A stretch of DNA of 64,000 nucleotides from UBA8941 sp963780545 (GTDB lineage: Archaea; Thermoproteota; Bathyarchaeia; TCS64): positions 1 through 64,000 of the forward strand of contig CAWACK010000008.1 in assembly GCA_963780545.1 (NCBI GenBank). Reading direction: 5' to 3'. Shown here in pieces: positions 7,805 to 17,045 of this stretch (position 1 is the first letter of the stretch; every line of letters begins with the position of its first letter). The position numbers were made by a program, and so were the translations under genes. The notes under the pieces were generated by a model. It worked only from the letters and a program-made list of their open reading frames with translations. It made no database searches and was not told where the DNA came from.

Positions 7805-8932
7805 ATGGAAGCCAAGGCCAAGACCTTGATCCTGTGCGTAGACCAGGACGACGATATTGGTAAAAAGGCCGCGGTTGCCACACCTGTCGTTGGCGTCAAC
7901 GCCAATAAGGAGGCTGCAGCCACTCTGGCGATAGCTGACCCGGAGGAGGCTGACTCAAACGCAATGTTCGGCGCCGTAAAGTTGTATAACGAGATGACGG
8001 CAAAGTACCCCCTCGAGGAATTTCAGGTTGCAACGATCGCCGGCTCAACTAATGGGGGCATTGAGGCCGACCGTAGGATGGTCAAGGAGCTCGAGGAGGT
8101 TCTATCGGGTTATCCTGCCTCGGGGTTAGTACTTGTAACAGACGGATTCGCCGATGACATTCTCAAGCCTATTTTACAGAGTCGTGTACCGATCACCAGT
8201 GTTCAACACGTGGTCGTGAAGCATAGCCAGCGCATCGAGGAGACCTATGCAGTTTTAGGCAAGTACCTAAAAATGATAGTTGACGACCCATACTACTCCC
8301 GAATAGCCCTTGGTGTACCCGGAGTACTCTTACTAATCTTCGGTTTCCTCATCGCCTCAGATCAGCTTCAGAACGCAGGACTCGCCGTAGTTTTCGTGCT
8401 CGGCTTCGTCCTCTTCTTAAAGGGCTTCGGAATATACAACAGGATCACGGAGATTAAGCCAAAACTCCCGCCGCCGGAGGAGCAAATTACCTTCGTATCC
8501 AAAGTCATAGGTGCTATGGTTGTCATCGTGGGATGCTACCAAGGAGCCAGCTCCGCTGCTGCCTACATCCCTAATCCTATAGAGCCTCTCTGGAGTCTTA
8601 ACTGGTGGACGGGAGTATTCCCAACGGTCGTGGGGATATTCATACTGAGGGGAATTGACTTGATTGTACTAGGAATCATAGTCGTCTTCATCGGCAGCGC
8701 GGTATCCTACTACTTTAGAAAAGACGATCGTTTCGCACAGAGCATAATCAGTATTAATCTCTCCTTCTGGGTCAGGTTCATAGCAATCGAATCAGCGAAG
8801 ATATTCGAAAACCCGGAAATTTACCTCACTATGACATCTCCACTCATCTTCTATACTCTCGCAAGCATCGCTACGACGATAATCGCTGTCTATCTCACCT
8901 ATAAGAGATACAAGCATTTACCCTTCACATAG
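7805..8932 (+). CDS. DUF373 family membrane protein
   Basis: A protein of about 375 residues with a soluble N-terminal half (AKTLILCVDQDDDIG, TPVVGVNANKEAA, IADPEEADSNAMFGAV) that is diagnostic of archaeal DUF373. About six hydrophobic helices follow from residue 165 on. The N-terminal half resembles a nucleotide- or ligand-binding fold, but the family has no established function. ATG 7805 is chosen over TTG 7790 because a TATA-like catatata at 7764-7771 puts the transcription start near 7794. The gene stands alone between TFB and the cis-prenyltransferase. Confidence 0.85.
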   Translation: MEAKAKTLILCVDQDDDIGKKAAVATPVVGVNANKEAAATLAIADPEEADSNAMFGAVKLYNEMTAKYPLEEFQVATIAGSTNGGIEADRRMVKELEEVLSGYPASGLVLVTDGFADDILKPILQSRVPITSVQHVVVKHSQRIEETYAVLGKYLKMIVDDPYYSRIALGVPGVLLLIFGFLIASDQLQNAGLAVVFVLGFVLFLKGFGIYNRITEIKPKLPPPEEQITFVSKVIGAMVVIVGCYQGASSAAAYIPNPIEPLWSLNWWTGVFPTVVGIFILRGIDLIVLGIIVVFIGSAVSYYFRKDDRFAQSIISINLSFWVRFIAIESAKIFENPEIYLTMTSPLIFYTLASIATTIIAVYLTYKRYKHLPFT

Positions 8933-8983
8933 ATGGTTTAGTCAAGGTTTTATCAGGGAGCACATCCTCTAATGTGAAGAGTG

Positions 8984-9766
8984 ATGCTTAAAGACCTACT
9001 CTCAGCCCTAGGTGTATACAACATATACAGCCGATGGCTGAAGAGTCAGGTTAGGAGCGAGGAGATGCCTCGCCACATTGGGATAATTTTAGATGGTAAT
9101 CGAAGGTGGGCACAGGGACAGAACATGGATCCCTGGGAAGGGCACTGGGTCGGCGGAGAGCATGTCAAAGAATTTCTCGAGTGGTGCATAAACCTTAACA
9201 TTAACACGGTAACCCTCTACGCTTTCTCGACGGAGAACTTCAAACGAACCGAGAAGGAAGTAGATGAGCTCATGAAAGTCTATGAGAAATCTTTCAGAGA
9301 CATCCTCGCCTCGGATTTGATCAAGAAATACGAGGTACGCGTCATGGCTTTAGGTCGGAAGAACCTTCTGCCAGAGAATCTCCAGAAGTTAATCGCCAAT
9401 GTGGAGGAACAGACGAAGGAATATGATAAGTTCTATTTAAATCTGGCACTAGCTTATGGTGGACGCGCCGAGATCGTAGATGCAGCACGTGAAATAGCCG
9501 AGCTAGTAAAGGATGGAAAACTTGAGCCCGAGAAGATCAACGAGGAACTAATCGAAGAACATCTATACACGAAACATCTCCCACAGCAGGAACCCGATCT
9601 AATAATTAGGACCGGTAATGAGTCTCGACTCAGCAACTTCCTCCTATGGCAGGCAGCCTACAGTGAGCTCTTCATAGTTGACGTCTACTGGCCCGACTTC
9701 AGGGAGATCGACTTGCAGAGGGTGATTCGTAATTATCAACTCCGAAACCGGCGTTTCGGGAAGTAG
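8984..9766 (+). CDS. uppS: Cis-prenyltransferase (undecaprenyl/polyprenyl diphosphate synthase family)
   Basis: About 260 residues of the UppS family, which condenses isopentenyl diphosphate onto an allylic diphosphate to make the long cis-polyprenyl carrier lipid. The catalytic-aspartate motif HIGIILDGNRRWA (Asp near residue 37), the YAFSTENFKR motif and the C-terminal substrate-binding block (LIIRTGNESRLSNFLLWQ, then WPDF) are all present. In archaea the product normally serves as the lipid carrier for protein N-glycosylation. Start GTG 8981 or ATG 8984 makes no functional difference. It ends base-to-base against the convergent peptidase gene. Confidence 0.93.
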   Translation: MLKDLLSALGVYNIYSRWLKSQVRSEEMPRHIGIILDGNRRWAQGQNMDPWEGHWVGGEHVKEFLEWCINLNINTVTLYAFSTENFKRTEKEVDELMKVYEKSFRDILASDLIKKYEVRVMALGRKNLLPENLQKLIANVEEQTKEYDKFYLNLALAYGGRAEIVDAAREIAELVKDGKLEPEKINEELIEEHLYTKHLPQQEPDLIIRTGNESRLSNFLLWQAAYSELFIVDVYWPDFREIDLQRVIRNYQLRNRRFGK

Positions 9767-10837
9767 TTAAAACACAGCCTCCTTCAACTCCCTGGGGAAG
9801 TTTGTGAGCCTCCTCGGGCCTCCAACAGTAATTAGAACCGTATCTTCTATCCTGACGCCACCCTCTCCATGCAAGTAGATGCCAGGCTCATCCGAGACGA
9901 CATTCCCTGCTTCAAGTTTCTCTACGCTCCTTTGGCTTACTGAAGGGGGTTCGTGGATTTCGAGGCCAACACCGTGACCGAGGGAATGAATATATTGCGC
10001 CCCATATCCAGCCTCTTCGACGATCTGTCGAGATGCTGAGTCAACTTCTTTACAGCTCGCACCTATTTTCATCTCAGTAAAAGCAGCATCATGAGATCGA
10101 TGTATGGTTTCATAGATTTTCACCTGCTTTTCGTTGGGTTCCCCAGCAACGAATGTGCGCGAAATATCGGAGCAATATCCCTTAGACAACGCACCGATAT
10201 CGACTACGATGAGATCACCCCTTACAATCTTCCTATCCGAAACAGAAGCATGAGGGTAAGCTGACCTTGGACCTGAACCAACAGTGAACTCGAATGCATG
10301 AGCCTCGGCTCCTTCTCGCATCATGACGAAGGAGGCCTTAGCAGCAAGCTGATACTCATTGACCCCGATGTGGAGTTCCTCCCTAAGCGCCTCCATGGCG
10401 TAATCTGCGAGTCTCCCCGCTTTAGCCATTAATTTTATCTCCGCTGCGTCCTTCACCTTTCTTTGCTCCCAGATGACCTCCTGATTCTGCATAAAAACCG
10501 CCTCCGGGATCCTCTTGCTGAGACGGTCCAGGAACTGGAGAGGAATATCGTCGAAGCCGATTTTCCTACTATGGATGCCTCTCAGGATTTCAACCAGCCT
10601 GTTGAGTAATCCAGATGGCGTGTAAGTCTCAACGGTGCAGTAACGCGCTTGATCCCTCGTAACGTTCTCGTCGAGGGCAGAAACGAGGAGAAGAGGATCC
10701 TTCTCGGGAGCGACAATAAGGTAACTTCCGCCTATACTATTGCTGTAATATCTAATGTTAGGAGATCTAGAGACAATATAGGCTTCTAGCTGATGTTCAA
10801 CTATTTTTTCTGCTAGCCCTTTGATCCTGTTTGTCAT
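9767..10837 (-). CDS. M24 family metallopeptidase (Xaa-Pro dipeptidase-like)
   Basis: A 356-residue protein with an N-terminal creatinase-type domain and a C-terminal pita-bread M24 domain. The metal ligands are visible: aspartates in VVDIGALSKGYCSDISRTF, histidine in LGHGVGLEIHEPP, and glutamates in DEPGIY and RIEDTV. The family removes residues next to proline in short peptides in the cytoplasm. It faces the prenyltransferase gene with no intergenic base between the stop codons. A 7-base inverted repeat at 10886-10904 lies just upstream and could be an operator. Confidence 0.9.
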   Translation of the reverse strand: MTNRIKGLAEKIVEHQLEAYIVSRSPNIRYYSNSIGGSYLIVAPEKDPLLLVSALDENVTRDQARYCTVETYTPSGLLNRLVEILRGIHSRKIGFDDIPLQFLDRLSKRIPEAVFMQNQEVIWEQRKVKDAAEIKLMAKAGRLADYAMEALREELHIGVNEYQLAAKASFVMMREGAEAHAFEFTVGSGPRSAYPHASVSDRKIVRGDLIVVDIGALSKGYCSDISRTFVAGEPNEKQVKIYETIHRSHDAAFTEMKIGASCKEVDSASRQIVEEAGYGAQYIHSLGHGVGLEIHEPPSVSQRSVEKLEAGNVVSDEPGIYLHGEGGVRIEDTVLITVGGPRRLTNFPRELKEAVF

Positions 10838-10885
10838 AGGTTATTCTCAGTAGGGAAGGTTTAAAAAAGCGATGTAGCATATGAT

Positions 10886-10904
10886 GTTCTCAACTGATGA
10901 GAAC
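10886..10904. promoter_or_regulatory. Perfect inverted repeat between peptidase and smc
   Basis: GTTCTCA and TGAGAAC flank a 5-base spacer in the divergent region between the M24 peptidase start (10837) and smc. It could be a dimeric repressor site or an RNA hairpin. Nothing in the window names a regulator for it. Confidence 0.35.
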
Positions 10905-11092
10905 AACCTCTAAGGGAGACGATAAAAATCAACCATAATCCCTCAATAATACGTAATAATACTACTAATAAGAAGCCTACATCGAACATCAGTCTTGAAT
11001 TATTGACAGGATTATGGTAATTCAAGCGTTTGCCCGAGGACAGTTGCCTAGTCAGATGAGTGGGAGACCCGTAAGCATAGAAGGGATCGACA

Positions 11093-14000
11093 ACGGTATA
11101 CATAAACAAGGTATTAGTAAAAAACTTTAAGTCATTCGGTGGTCAAATTAAACTCAACTTTCAATCTGGTTTTAATGTTATTACGGGTCCTAACGGGAGC
11201 GGAAAGAGTAACATCATCGACGCGGTACAATTTGTACTAGGTGAACTCGCCCCAAAGAGGATGAGGGTTCCTGATTTCTCGGGTATTATCTACGATGGGG
11301 CAGGTGACTCTGACCAGAACAAACCCATGATCTCCCAGGTCACGATCTACTTCGACAACACTGATCGTGGTATCGCCTCAGACAGAAGCCAGGTGAGTAT
11401 TGGTCGGAAGGTGGATCGTGAGGGTAAGAGTGATTACTACCTCAACGGTAAAAGGACGAGCAGAAAGGCCGTTCTTGACCTTCTTCACCTCGCAGGGATC
11501 GCCCCCGGAGGCTATAATATTGTCCTTCAAGGCACAGCAACTCGGCTAAGCGACCTGACTCCCAGTGAGCGAATGGATGCCCTCGAAGACCTCATCGGCA
11601 TCAAGGAGTACGATGAGAAGAAGGTCGAAGCGAAGGGCAGACTCGTCGAGGCAGAGAGAAAGATAGAGGTTTCAGCCGCTCGTATCGATGAGGTGAGGAA
11701 GCGCGTCAGCGAACTAGAGAGACAGAGGAACGACGCACTCAGGTTTAACCACCTCAGCCGGGAAGAAAAGCGCCTCACCGCCGTTAAACTAAGCTTCCAA
11801 ATTAATCAGCTTGAGGAGAAGCTTAGCGTCCTTATGGACCAAATGAAGGAGCGTGAGACTGAAGCAGCAAAGCTAGATGAGGAAAAGTCTCAGCTTAGGG
11901 ATGAGAGGGAAGCCGCTCGCAATAGAATAGAGGAGTTTAACCGCGAGGCATCGGAGCGTGGCAATACCAGGCTCCCGATGCTAAAATCCGACCTAGTCAG
12001 TAGGCAGACCCTCCGCACAGGTCTAAACAATAGGCTCAAAGAGATAGAAAATCGTCGCATTGAACTGACAAATCAGATCACTGTTAAAGAACGCGAACTT
12101 AAGGCGACGGAAGATGAAATAATCGAACGGAGGAAGGCCCTTGAAACTCTCTCACCCTCCGAAACCCAATTAATAGGCCAGCTAGAAACCAATCGAAGAG
12201 AACTCGAGGGAATAACCCAGACAATCAACGGTGCACGCGAGTCTGCCGGGGAGAACCAGAGAATGGGTGAGGAACTCTCCGAGGGCCTCGTCCCTATGCA
12301 GGAAAGTCTCAGTGGCATAGAGATTGAGATAAATGGCCACAATACAAGCATCACAATCAGTGGAGAAAAAATCACTGACATAATAGCCCGAAAGATAGAG
12401 TACACAAAGACTATTGAAAGCCTTCAGGCGAAGCTTGCTGAGTACGCTTCAATCAAGGCTCAGGAGGCTGGACGCCTCGAGGAAATGCTAAGCAACATCG
12501 AAGACCAGATTAAACGGCAGCGCGAGCTTAGAAGCACAATCGAGAGCGCCAACGATCTCGCTAGGGAGGCTGAGACTACCATCACAGAGTTCTCAGCGAA
12601 GCGCGACCTATGGAGACATATAATTGTAGAGGAGAAGGCGCTTGAGCGAATCAGGGAGATTGGGGAAGCAGGTGCCCTCACCGGCTATCACGGCCCCGTC
12701 CGCAGCCTCATCAAAGTTGATCTCCCCAACCAGCGCGCAGTCTACTCCGCAGCTGAGGGCTGGATAAACGCAATCGTGGTTGACGATATCTCAGTCGCCC
12801 TAGAATGCGTCAACAGGCTCAAGAAGACGAAACTTGGGATGACCAAGTTCATCCCACTCGACCAGCTATCAAAACCTGAACCACTACTAGATATCAATGA
12901 GGATGGCCTCATCGGACCCATCACCCAACTCATCCGTTATGATGACATCTATGCGCCGGTTGTCCACCTCATCTGGGGCGATACCTACCTAGTCAAGGAC
13001 GAATCTGCAGCCCTCAAGGTAGTGAATGCGGGCCACAGAGCCGTCACCATTACTGGTGATGTCTATGAACGTGGTGGCGGTATCAAAGGTGGTTACTATA
13101 GAAGACCTCCCGACTACTCGAAGTTGATCCCAACTGAGGAGTCAATTGATAGCCTCTCTAAGACCATCAAGGACCTACGCCAGAGACTAAAGACTCGCAT
13201 GACAGATCTCAAGTCTAGCGGTGGTGGCCTTCGTGATTTCAACTCCTTCATGGATAACTCAAAAGAGAGAATGATGAAGATCGACGCTGATGTCGTCGAA
13301 ACGAACGAAAGGATTGAACGACTTAAGAAGACCCTCGCTCAGGCCGACGAGACCATAGAGAAATTCAAGGCGGAGGTGGAACGCGAGCAGGGGCTTAACG
13401 TAATACTCTCTGAACGGAAGCAGCGTATTCTCCAACAGATCGATGAGTCGAAACGAGAGATCATCCATCTCAGAGAGTTCAAGCCAAGTGATGTAACCGA
13501 ACTTGAGATAAAAAGAGGATCTCTCTCCAAGTTCATTACAGAACAGCAAGAACAACTAAACAAAGTTCAAAACGAGATCGCTGTCCAGAGAAGCTACATA
13601 GAACGTATCCTCACTCTACGCCTCACGGAGGCTTCTGACCAGAAAAGACGGATGTTAGAGGAGGTCAAAACCCTCGATGATGAGCAGATCAGATCCAACC
13701 AAAATCTCGTCGAGATCAACAGGGAGATCGAGGCGGTGGAGATTGACTTGGATACCGTGTCCACTGAAGTAGAGGCGACGAGTAAGGTCCTGGATCAGCA
13801 CCAAAAGACTCTTCGAATGGTCAATCAGAGAATGGAGGACCTTGAGAGGCGTCGCGAGGCTGAAGACAAGAGGATTAACCAACTTAGCCTCGACTTAGAG
13901 CGCCTCAAACTCCAAAGTGAGCAGAAACTCGATGAACTCGCTGCCAACGGCTACGAAGATAAGTTTGACATAGCTGGCGTCGAGCCCGAGAGTATTGATA

Positions 14001-14656
14001 GTCGCCTCCAACTCGTCCGTCAGGAGAAGAACACAATCGGTGCCATCAACATGCTCGCCCTCGATCACTATGATGAGTATATGAATAATTACAAAAACCA
14101 AAGCACGAGAATCAATGAGCTCGAAGAGGAGAAGGCTAGCATCCTCAAATTCATCGAGCAAGTGGAGAAGGAGAAGACCGACCACTTCATGGCCGCCTTC
14201 AACGAGGTTTGTGAAAACTTTAACACACTCTTCGCTCGTGTCACCGGTGGCGGTGACGGAAGACTCGAGCTTCAAAAGCCGGAGGATCCCTTCAGCGGCG
14301 GTGTCGACCTCTACCTTCAGTTCCCGGGGAAACCAATGAGGCTTGGCAGCGGGGCGTCTGGTGGCGAGAGGTCAGTCGCAGCCATTGCCTACCTACTCGC
14401 CATCCAGAGATTCCTCAAGGCACCCTTCTACCTCTTCGACGAGATAGATGCACACCTCGACGACATCAACACAAGCAGGCTCGCAGATGTATTGAAAGAG
14501 AACAGCAACGAGGCCCAGTTCCTCATGGTGAGCCTAAAAGACATTATGGTTCACAAAGCAGACAGGATCTACGGCGTCTTCGCTCAGGGTGGAAGGAGTC
14601 GCGTGCTAGCTCTACCTATGAAGGGGCTACAAAAGGTGGAGGAAACGACACCTTGA
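11093..14656 (+). CDS. smc: Chromosome segregation/condensin ATPase SMC
   Basis: An SMC protein of about 1,187 residues with every expected part: Walker A (GPNGSGKSN), two long coiled coils, a central hinge (GYHGPVRSLIKV through the FIPLDQ region), the ABC signature (SGGERSVAAIA) and Walker B (YLFDEIDAHLDD). The first ATG in frame is 11261, which would remove Walker A, so the true start lies upstream. The open frame begins after TAG 11078 and holds no ATG, GTG or TTG before 11261. ACG at 11093 would give MVYINKVLVKNFKSFGG, the expected SMC N-terminus. It is followed by scpA and scpB in an operon that organises and segregates the chromosome. Confidence 0.93.
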   Translation, partial: TVYINKVLVKNFKSFGGQIKLNFQSGFNVITGPNGSGKSNIIDAVQFVLGELAPKRMRVPDFSGIIYDGAGDSDQNKPMISQVTIYFDNTDRGIASDRSQVSIGRKVDREGKSDYYLNGKRTSRKAVLDLLHLAGIAPGGYNIVLQGTATRLSDLTPSERMDALEDLIGIKEYDEKKVEAKGRLVEAERKIEVSAARIDEVRKRVSELERQRNDALRFNHLSREEKRLTAVKLSFQINQLEEKLSVLMDQMKERETEAAKLDEEKSQLRDEREAARNRIEEFNREASERGNTRLPMLKSDLVSRQTLRTGLNNRLKEIENRRIELTNQITVKERELKATEDEIIERRKALETLSPSETQLIGQLETNRRELEGITQTINGARESAGENQRMGEELSEGLVPMQESLSGIEIEINGHNTSITISGEKITDIIARKIEYTKTIESLQAKLAEYASIKAQEAGRLEEMLSNIEDQIKRQRELRSTIESANDLAREAETTITEFSAKRDLWRHIIVEEKALERIREIGEAGALTGYHGPVRSLIKVDLPNQRAVYSAAEGWINAIVVDDISVALECVNRLKKTKLGMTKFIPLDQLSKPEPLLDINEDGLIGPITQLIRYDDIYAPVVHLIWGDTYLVKDESAALKVVNAGHRAVTITGDVYERGGGIKGGYYRRPPDYSKLIPTEESIDSLSKTIKDLRQRLKTRMTDLKSSGGGLRDFNSFMDNSKERMMKIDADVVETNERIERLKKTLAQADETIEKFKAEVEREQGLNVILSERKQRILQQIDESKREIIHLREFKPSDVTELEIKRGSLSKFITEQQEQLNKVQNEIAVQRSYIERILTLRLTEASDQKRRMLEEVKTLDDEQIRSNQNLVEINREIEAVEIDLDTVSTEVEATSKVLDQHQKTLRMVNQRMEDLERRREAEDKRINQLSLDLERLKLQSEQKLDELAANGYEDKFDIAGVEPESIDSRLQLVRQEKNTIGAINMLALDHYDEYMNNYKNQSTRINELEEEKASILKFIEQVEKEKTDHFMAAFNEVCENFNTLFARVTGGGDGRLELQKPEDPFSGGVDLYLQFPGKPMRLGSGASGGERSVAAIAYLLAIQRFLKAPFYLFDEIDAHLDDINTSRLADVLKENSNEAQFLMVSLKDIMVHKADRIYGVFAQGGRSRVLALPMKGLQKVEETTP

Positions 14657-15321
14657 CGGAGAAAAAGGAGAAGCCCTATTACCTCCGACAACCTTGGGAC
14701 ATTCTCTTCAAGGAAAACAAGCTGGATAAAGTCAGCCCCTGGGACATCAACCTGGTCCAGCTCCTCGCCAGCCTCTTAGAAGAGATGGAGCGCGTAGGAA
14801 TAGACTATAGAATCGCCGGCACAGCGGTTAACAGCTCAGTCTACATATATCTAAAAAAGGCGGAGATGCTTCTTGCGATGGAAGAACCGCCGACATCCCC
14901 AGAGCAACACGGCGAAATCTACCTCCCTCCACCAGTCCCGCTTCCATTTAGGTTTGAGTTTACTACCACCTCGGTACAGGACCTCATAAACGCCTTAGAG
15001 AGGGCACTGCAGGAGGAAAGCAGTCACGGTGAGATCCCGAGACTGCCTACTCTCCCCATCCCTGTTCCCAACTTCCTCGACTTCGAGCAGTATCTCTTGG
15101 AGATCGAGGCACGAAGCGACGAGCTCCTCGAGAAAATGAGGGCGTCCACAGACGCGGGGATGGAAATGCGACTAAGCCGGATGATGACGGGTTTGAATTG
15201 GTTGGATACCGTCCGACTCTTTATGATGCTTCTTTTCCTCGCCCAGAAAATGGAGATCGACTTGGACCAGGATGAGGATGAGACGGATGTAACGATCAAA
15301 GTGAGGGCAAAGAATCTATGA
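14653..15321 (+). CDS. scpA: Segregation and condensation protein A (kleisin ScpA)
   Basis: This 222-residue kleisin has the N-terminal ScpA signature (PWDILF, then SPWDINLVQLL) and a C-terminal winged-helix region (residues about 165-220). It bridges the SMC heads. Start TTG 14653 overlaps the smc stop codon (TTGA), indicating translational coupling. The middle is proline-rich, as is common in archaeal kleisins. Confidence 0.9.
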   Translation: MTEKKEKPYYLRQPWDILFKENKLDKVSPWDINLVQLLASLLEEMERVGIDYRIAGTAVNSSVYIYLKKAEMLLAMEEPPTSPEQHGEIYLPPPVPLPFRFEFTTTSVQDLINALERALQEESSHGEIPRLPTLPIPVPNFLDFEQYLLEIEARSDELLEKMRASTDAGMEMRLSRMMTGLNWLDTVRLFMMLLFLAQKMEIDLDQDEDETDVTIKVRAKNL

Positions 15322-15324
15322 TGA

Positions 15325-15873
15325 CGAAGCAAGGATAGAAAGCAGGTTAAGCTTGCTGACTTAGAGGCATCGCTCTATTCTGCGGGACATCCCCTCGATG
15401 TGGATGAGCTTAAGCAGGCATTGGGAAGCAAGTCAGATAAAGTTGTCCTAAAGTTAGTTGATGAACTCGCAAAGAAGCTTGAGGCACGTCAAGGCGCTTT
15501 AGAAGTTAAAATTCTTCACGGAAATAGAGCGGTTATGCAGCTCAAACCCGAGTACGGGAAGATGGTGCGTCAATTTACCACAAAACCACTACTAACAGTC
15601 GGCCCACTCAAGACTCTCGGGTACATAGCTTATAACCAGCCCATCGAGCAGGCACAAGTTCTCGACTACCGTGGCGTCCACATTTATACACAACTTAGGC
15701 TCCTTGAGGACATGGCCCTCATCAAAAGGGAGCAAACAGAGAAGGGTGTGGTCGTCCAGACAACGCCATTCTTCGCCGACTATTTCGGGTTGAGCCAGGA
15801 CCCAGAGAAGTCAAGACTCCAGATAACTAAGCTCTTCAGCAGCATTCACCCGGAGCTTGTAGCCCTAGATTAG
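15325..15873 (+). CDS. scpB: Segregation and condensation protein B (ScpB), start unresolved
   Basis: The protein has the two winged-helix domains of ScpB (LADLEASLYSAGHPLDVDEL, then LKTLGYIAYNQPIEQAQVLDYRG). The conserved N-terminus reads back to codon 15325, directly after TGA 15322, without any ATG, GTG or TTG. The first conventional start, GTG 15400, would delete part of the first domain. An ATG-ATG pair at 15318-15323 lies in another frame and reads only a few codons to TAG, so a one- or two-base indel near 15330 is the simplest explanation. An unusual start is the alternative. The gene ends overlapping the convergent hypE stop. Confidence 0.85.
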   Translation, partial: RSKDRKQVKLADLEASLYSAGHPLDVDELKQALGSKSDKVVLKLVDELAKKLEARQGALEVKILHGNRAVMQLKPEYGKMVRQFTTKPLLTVGPLKTLGYIAYNQPIEQAQVLDYRGVHIYTQLRLLEDMALIKREQTEKGVVVQTTPFFADYFGLSQDPEKSRLQITKLFSSIHPELVALD

Positions 15874-16895
15874 CAAACCCGAGGTATCGGCTCGCCTATT
15901 GGCTTTCTAAGAATCCTTGTCCCCCCCACGAGGGTCTTCATAAGGACCATACCAGGGCGCTCCGCTCTGACTTCGCCAATTATTTCGGCCTCCTTGCCAT
16001 ATTTCGTGGATCTGATTACCTTCAAAATATCCTCTGCATTTTCGGGGGAGACACACATTACAGCTTTTCCCTCGCATGTTATTTCAAATGGGTCTAAGCC
16101 TAGCATGTCGGAGGCTGAGCGAACCGCTCTCTTAACAGGGATTCTCCCGTCTTCGAGCCAAATGCTCACATGGGACTTCTCAGCAAACTCGTTGAGAGCG
16201 GAAGTTAGGCCACCTCGGGTCGCATCCTTCATTGCGTGAACCTCACCCACATCCATAGCAACCTTGATTGTCTCCACAATAGGTGCTACATCTGAACAGA
16301 GTTCTGTCTGGAAGCTGAGGCCCTCCCTAACACTCATCAGAGCTATTCCGTGATCGCCTACTGTGCCTGTAACTATTACAATGTCTCCCGGCTTGGCGAA
16401 GCTGTCAAGGATCCTTGTGCCCTTGAGGACACCGACGCCTGCCGTGGAGATGACTACCCCATCGAGAGAGTCTACGGGCATGACCTTGAAGTCGCCACCT
16501 ATTATGGCGACACCAGCCTCAACAGCTGCCTCATTCATGGAGTCGACGAGCCTCCTAAGGTCTGAGATGGGGTAACCCTCCTCGACTATTATCGAATCTA
16601 AGATGGCGACTGGATCGGCTCCCATAACCACGGTGTCGTTGACAGCGCCACATACAGCCAGCCTGCCAAGGTCACCGCCAGGGAAGAAGATAGGGTCGAC
16701 AGTATGACCATCCATAGTAAGTATTACTTCCCTGCCTCCAACCCTGATAGACGCGCCGTCGTCGAGTGCATCTAAACCTACGCCATCGAGCGCTTGCCTC
16801 CTGGTGAATCCTTTGAGGAAGAGCTCCCGAATGAGGGCATCCATTGCGGTTCCTCCCGCGCCATGGCTTAGCTTTACGAACTCGTCAACCGCCAT
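15870..16895 (-). CDS. hypE: Hydrogenase maturation factor HypE
   Basis: A 341-residue PurM/AIR-synthase-fold protein. HypE dehydrates a carbamoyl group carried on its C-terminal cysteine to a cyanide ligand for the NiFe-hydrogenase active site. The N-terminal motif HGAGGTAMDALI, the ATP-binding segment AVNDTVVMGADP and the C-terminal PIPRVC with a terminal cysteine all match functional HypE. No other hyp gene or hydrogenase subunit is in view, though the diaphorase module at 2.7-5.9 kb could belong to a hydrogenase. Confidence 0.93.
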   Translation of the reverse strand: MAVDEFVKLSHGAGGTAMDALIRELFLKGFTRRQALDGVGLDALDDGASIRVGGREVILTMDGHTVDPIFFPGGDLGRLAVCGAVNDTVVMGADPVAILDSIIVEEGYPISDLRRLVDSMNEAAVEAGVAIIGGDFKVMPVDSLDGVVISTAGVGVLKGTRILDSFAKPGDIVIVTGTVGDHGIALMSVREGLSFQTELCSDVAPIVETIKVAMDVGEVHAMKDATRGGLTSALNEFAEKSHVSIWLEDGRIPVKRAVRSASDMLGLDPFEITCEGKAVMCVSPENAEDILKVIRSTKYGKEAEIIGEVRAERPGMVLMKTLVGGTRILRKPIGEPIPRVC

Positions 16896-16986
16896 AACGG
16901 TTCCCAGCTTAATAATTCACAAGAAGAGATATACCTATCCAAAAATGGTTTAAACGTGTTGGAATCAATCTTTAAAAACCATACCT

Positions 16987-16995
16987 TTTTTATAT
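16987..16995 (+). promoter_or_regulatory. TATA box for the S8e gene
   Basis: TTTTTATAT lies about 55 bases before the proposed S8e start. The transcript would begin near 17017 and carry a short leader containing GGAGGAG at 17033-17039. Confidence 0.45.
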
Positions 16996-17045
16996 CCCGC
17001 CCTCTTCTCTGGCTATAGCAATTCGCTCTATAGGAGGAGCAGGTT

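Noticed and set aside
10886..10920. Possible box C/D guide RNA (CTGATGA motif)
   Set aside because: The first base of box C does not fit, and no box D or guide spacing follows. The symmetric hairpin explains the motif better.
10861..11109. 82-residue reverse-strand open frame upstream of smc
   Set aside because: It covers the A/T-rich spacer and the smc start, has no family features, and competes with the true smc N-terminus.
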